From Diadema setosum (Eukaryota; Echinodermata; Echinoidea; Diadematoida; Diadematidae), in assembly GCF_964275005.1 (NCBI RefSeq), contig NC_092694.1:36591542-36655541 (forward strand): DNA of 64,000 nt. Direction: 5' to 3'. The notes beneath the pieces are model-generated. The model saw only the letters and a list, made by a program, of their open reading frames with translations. It was not told where the DNA came from and made no database searches. The translations under genes and the position numbers were made by a program. Positions 61,761-64,000 of the stretch are shown here, piece after piece; the first letter of the stretch is position 1; every line of letters starts with the position of its first letter.

Positions 61761-63110
61761 TTTTTTTTTTGAGACGTCTCGGACGTTGTCCTGGTGTGTT
61801 CTTCTTGTTCAAAGCGTAAGTCTTTTTTTTTTTTTTTTGCTTTTTGGAGTCAACTTCCGAAAAGTCTCAAAGCAAGGTGACAACTTAAATGGCCTGGGAA
61901 TCGCAAGGACTTCTCGGGGAAGTCACCACGACGTCTTTACATCGTCGGTAGGTCGCTATGGGTCTCCGCAAGGTCGTGGAGACGTCTCAAAAACGTCGAG
62001 GACAAAATTGGTCCCCGCGACTTGGCTACAACAAAGGATATTTCCGAGACCACCTGGAGACTGGAAGAACTCTCCGAAATAAAGTCGAACATAGTATCCA
62101 TAAGACATCGCGCATAGGCATAGCGGAGATGCCTTAGAGACTCGGAAACATCGCTGACAAAATAAGGCTCCGCCCCCAGTTTGAGATTGGAAAAAGTCTC
62201 CGAAATTGTCGACTCCTCGGGGACCAGGCTAGTTTCCAACAGACGTTGTGGAGACGTCTTCTCTATAGCAAGACCCGAGTTGTCACCAGGTCGTCAACTA
62301 CTCTCCAAGCCAATGAGAGACCTACTTCAGGCGTAATAAGCGACCGAGTACAAGAATACAAGCCCATTATTAACGAGCCTTTTGCAAAGGCACCTCGCTA
62401 TAATTTCAGCACACACATACACAGCGCTCAATCGTCCGCCGTATGCGAGTCCATTGCGAGCCGCCTTAACAAAAGGGTAATTTTTAACCATAATAGGCAA
62501 TTATGCAGTCCTCGAAAATATTAATTTTCTCTCACACAATCAAGGAGAGAAAACTTTATCTTCTCGGCTGATTATCCCTTTGTGTACTTTGAGTGCCGAT
62601 TAGAACAGAAAACCTCATAGCATTGTACACACTGTACAAAGTCCCTGGTACAGAAAGGGTTAATGAACTTTTTCCGTGAATATTCATTCCACAAAACATG
62701 GTGGGATTAAGTATTTGCCAGTGAGAACTGTCACGATTTTCCTAGCCCATGCCTTACAAATATTAAACAAGACGAAAGTTTCAAGAGAGAGAGAGAGAGA
62801 ATGTGCAACAGGAAATTAAGGATGTCACGGTGCTAGAGAAATCAGTGCTGATTTGAGGGCAATCATGTTGAGAAGAAAACTAATTGATTTTTTTCTGTTT
62901 GTTTTTTGCACAATAGGCTGATCTTCCTCCGATATGATGTAACTGGTGTAGTGGAAATGGGCGAGATTTTGCAATTATCATATTTTTACCGTTTCAGGTA
63001 CAATGGGGTATGAAGTAACGCCTTCTGGAGCCGAGTTACCTGCCAAGAGCAAACGGGGCTGCCTTTACCGTCTAGACGGTGAAAATAAACTATCTACACA
63101 TGTGCAAAAC
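59187..63110 (+). CDS. RGN: Second regucalcin / SMP30 gene, first three exons (runs off the window)
   Basis: Exons 59187-59340, 60667-60846 and 62998-63110 (447 nt, 149 residues) are intact, with GT-AG sites and phases 1,1,0 as in the gene at 48028. The product starts MSVEVVQENVGFLLEGPHWD. It has Glu15 in LLEGPHW and keeps Arg-Phe-Asn (TRFNDSKCDP) where the upstream paralogue has Lys-Phe-Asn. It continues YWTGTMGYEVTPSGAELP and ends CLYRLDGENKLSTHVQN at a GTAAGT donor. The exons for the Asn154 and Asp204 ligands must lie beyond 64000, since nothing matching is seen in 63111-64000. Exon 2 is one codon shorter and exon 3 one codon longer than in the upstream gene. It is a tandem duplicate on the same strand, about 5 kb downstream. 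Confidence 0.92.
59341..60666. other. Second regucalcin gene, intron 1
   Basis: Contains (CT)n at about 59902-59921, TATCTATATC-type repeats and a poly-T run near 60316. Two stretches near 59445 and 59665 share TTTCAATGATTATG.ATTCGGTA and AACTTAAATCTCAAATATCT, which suggests a local duplication of about 200 bp. Confidence 0.6.
61020..61280 (+). mobile_element. tRNA-derived SINE in regucalcin-2 intron 2
   Basis: Plus-strand box A GTGGCATAATCGCTAAG (61039-61055) and box B GTTCGATTCC (about 61084-61093) form a tRNA-like head. A body with AAGATGTTTTTCCCACCACG, AAATGGGTACCTGG and GGCAGGGCCCTGTGG follows. This is the layout of a tRNA SINE. The cloverleaf is degraded, so it is not a tRNA gene. Confidence 0.75.
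61350..62270. mobile_element. Foldback element rich in GAGACGTCTC, in regucalcin-2 intron 2
   Basis: The left arm (about 61350-61570) pairs with 61975-62130: GTCTCCGCTATGCCTAT against ATAGGCATAGCGGAGA, and AGTCTCCAGCTGGTCTCGGA against CCGAGACCACCTGGAGACT. A 30-bp piece (TCGGAGAGTTTTTCCAGTCT onward) is duplicated in tandem in the left arm at about 61443-61502. A further diverged half-copy follows to 62270. (CT)n and poly-T at about 61718-61769 and poly-T near 61819 mark the middle. No protein. Confidence 0.65.
62271..62997. other. Regucalcin-2 intron 2, right part
   Basis: No exon. (GA)n at about 62784-62800. The acceptor ACCGTTTCAG at 62997 ends the intron. Confidence 0.55.
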
Positions 63111-63266
63111 GTAAGTTATTACCTTTTACCTTTTTTTCTACCTTTTCTTTTCTATATAGGAGTGGGATTGAGAATACCAGTGTCAATTTGTATTTTTTAT
63201 GAATAAATTTTGCACGTCATATGTAGGCCTATGCATGGAGTATCGTGTTAAATGCAAGTCTGCTCT

Positions 63267-63712
63267 TGCAACTGAGTGGGAAATTATCCTTTCAATATAT
63301 TCGTCGACATAAATAAGCACCGATTATTAAGTGTTTTAACATTAGACATGATTTAAAGGAAAAAAAATATTCGTAGACACACATACTCGGGTTGGACTCG
63401 AACCAACGATCTCTTGATTTCTCAACAGACGTCGTGTATCTGCTAGATTACCAAGCTTTCACCCGATAGCCGCATATTGCTGGTTCTTTCTAGCAGCGGA
63501 TGCTGCGTATATTATTCAAAATAATGAATTCTTGCGTCGAGTTGTTTTTATTGTGACTGATTGACAAAAAAAAAAAATGCCCTTCAATAACCCAAATACC
63601 AGATTATGTAGGCCCACATTTATATTTCCCCAAGGCTCGTACTGGAAAAAAAAAAGTAATCGGTGCTAGTCTACGTCGATGAAGGGCGATTTGTCAATCA
63701 GTTGCAATAGAA
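63267..63712 (-). mobile_element. Foldback element with tRNA-like head, diverged copy
   Basis: A relative of 30692-31110. On the minus strand it has a tRNA-like stretch with GGTTCGAGTCC (box B) at about 63393-63403 and AGCTTGGTAATCTAGCAGAT upstream as box A. The flanks GTGACTGATTGACAAA (63555) and GATTTGTCAATCAGTTGCAA (about 63689) are inverted, as in the other copy. It is older, with many substitutions, and I see no clear target duplication. Confidence 0.65.
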
Positions 63713-64000
63713 ATAACACATTGCAGGACTGTTGTTACATAGACAGCAATGCAGCAGCCTTCCATCAAGTCCATGGCGTTGGTTGAACATTTTCTCATGC
63801 TGAACTCTTTTGACGTCGATGATATAAATTGAAAGAATTTTGTTGTTTGTTGAGGTTTGAGTTTTTGTTTTTATCAACCTAACCTGAATGCTTTTCAATA
63901 GTTTTACGGCAACCGATCTACCAGATTGCGACAGGCAAATTGTTATTACGCCACGAATCCTTTTAGATACGTTTCGTTGCATTTACATCTTGTCCGCCAG
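63713..64000. other. No gene seen at the window end
   Basis: Presumed intron 3 of the second regucalcin gene. No exon matching exon 4 of the upstream paralogue (VDISNGLAW) is found here. Confidence 0.5.

Noticed and set aside
61350-62270. Protein-coding exon of the second regucalcin gene in the long open frames here
   Set aside because: Frames on both strands reflect the foldback symmetry. Exons 2 and 3 join cleanly in phase without any extra exon.

Overview
The window looks like a gene-poor piece of an echinoderm or similar marine deuterostome genome. Genes are split by GT-AG introns of 0.4-4 kb. The DNA between them is AT-rich and full of short foldback elements, tRNA-derived SINEs, LINE tails and microsatellites, and there is a vertebrate-type (CCCTAA)n block. 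Several repeats, such as the TTTAAAGG- and TTAAAGGG-ended elements and the GTTATAACGA-ended element, resemble repeats I associate with sea urchins and relatives. That assignment is from memory and was not searched. I saw no CRISPR array, bacterial operon, rRNA, functional tRNA gene or retrovirus-like element.

Layout. 0.5-3.4 kb: an old interspersed repeat split by a 1.4 kb hAT-like element. 4.4-4.8 kb: a small TIR element between (TA)n runs. 5.3-6.9 kb: a decayed satellite whose units share the core CAGATACGTTAC. 8.2-14.9 kb (+): a two-exon Patched-domain gene (PTCHD3-like) with a dead LINE in its only coding intron, one in-frame stop and one frameshift. 18.5-34.3 kb: two inverted copies of an odd element carrying a TTTGACAAAAATATAT array flank a stretch with a second hAT-like copy, two orphan plus-strand open frames, and broken minus-strand exons of a secretory-pathway Ca2+ ATPase and of a NECAB protein. 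34.3-47.6 kb: a LINE tail, many foldback elements, a 1.4 kb compound palindrome and an interstitial telomeric block. 48.0-54.2 kb (+): a complete six-exon regucalcin (SMP30) gene with a third hAT-like copy in intron 1. 59.2-63.1 kb (+): the first three exons of a second, tandem regucalcin gene that runs off the window.

The two regucalcin genes form a true tandem pair: same strand, same intron positions and phases, and nearly equal exon lengths. The NECAB and SPCA relics lie on the same strand in the order expected for two neighbouring genes. The 3' tip of one and the 5' two thirds of the other are missing, as if a deletion had joined two dead genes. Most of the interest is in the repeats: a hAT-like family with clean 8-bp target duplications and a readable empty site, a scattered family of tiny GGGAGGT/ACCTCCC hairpins, and a foldback element that carries a tRNA-type promoter.
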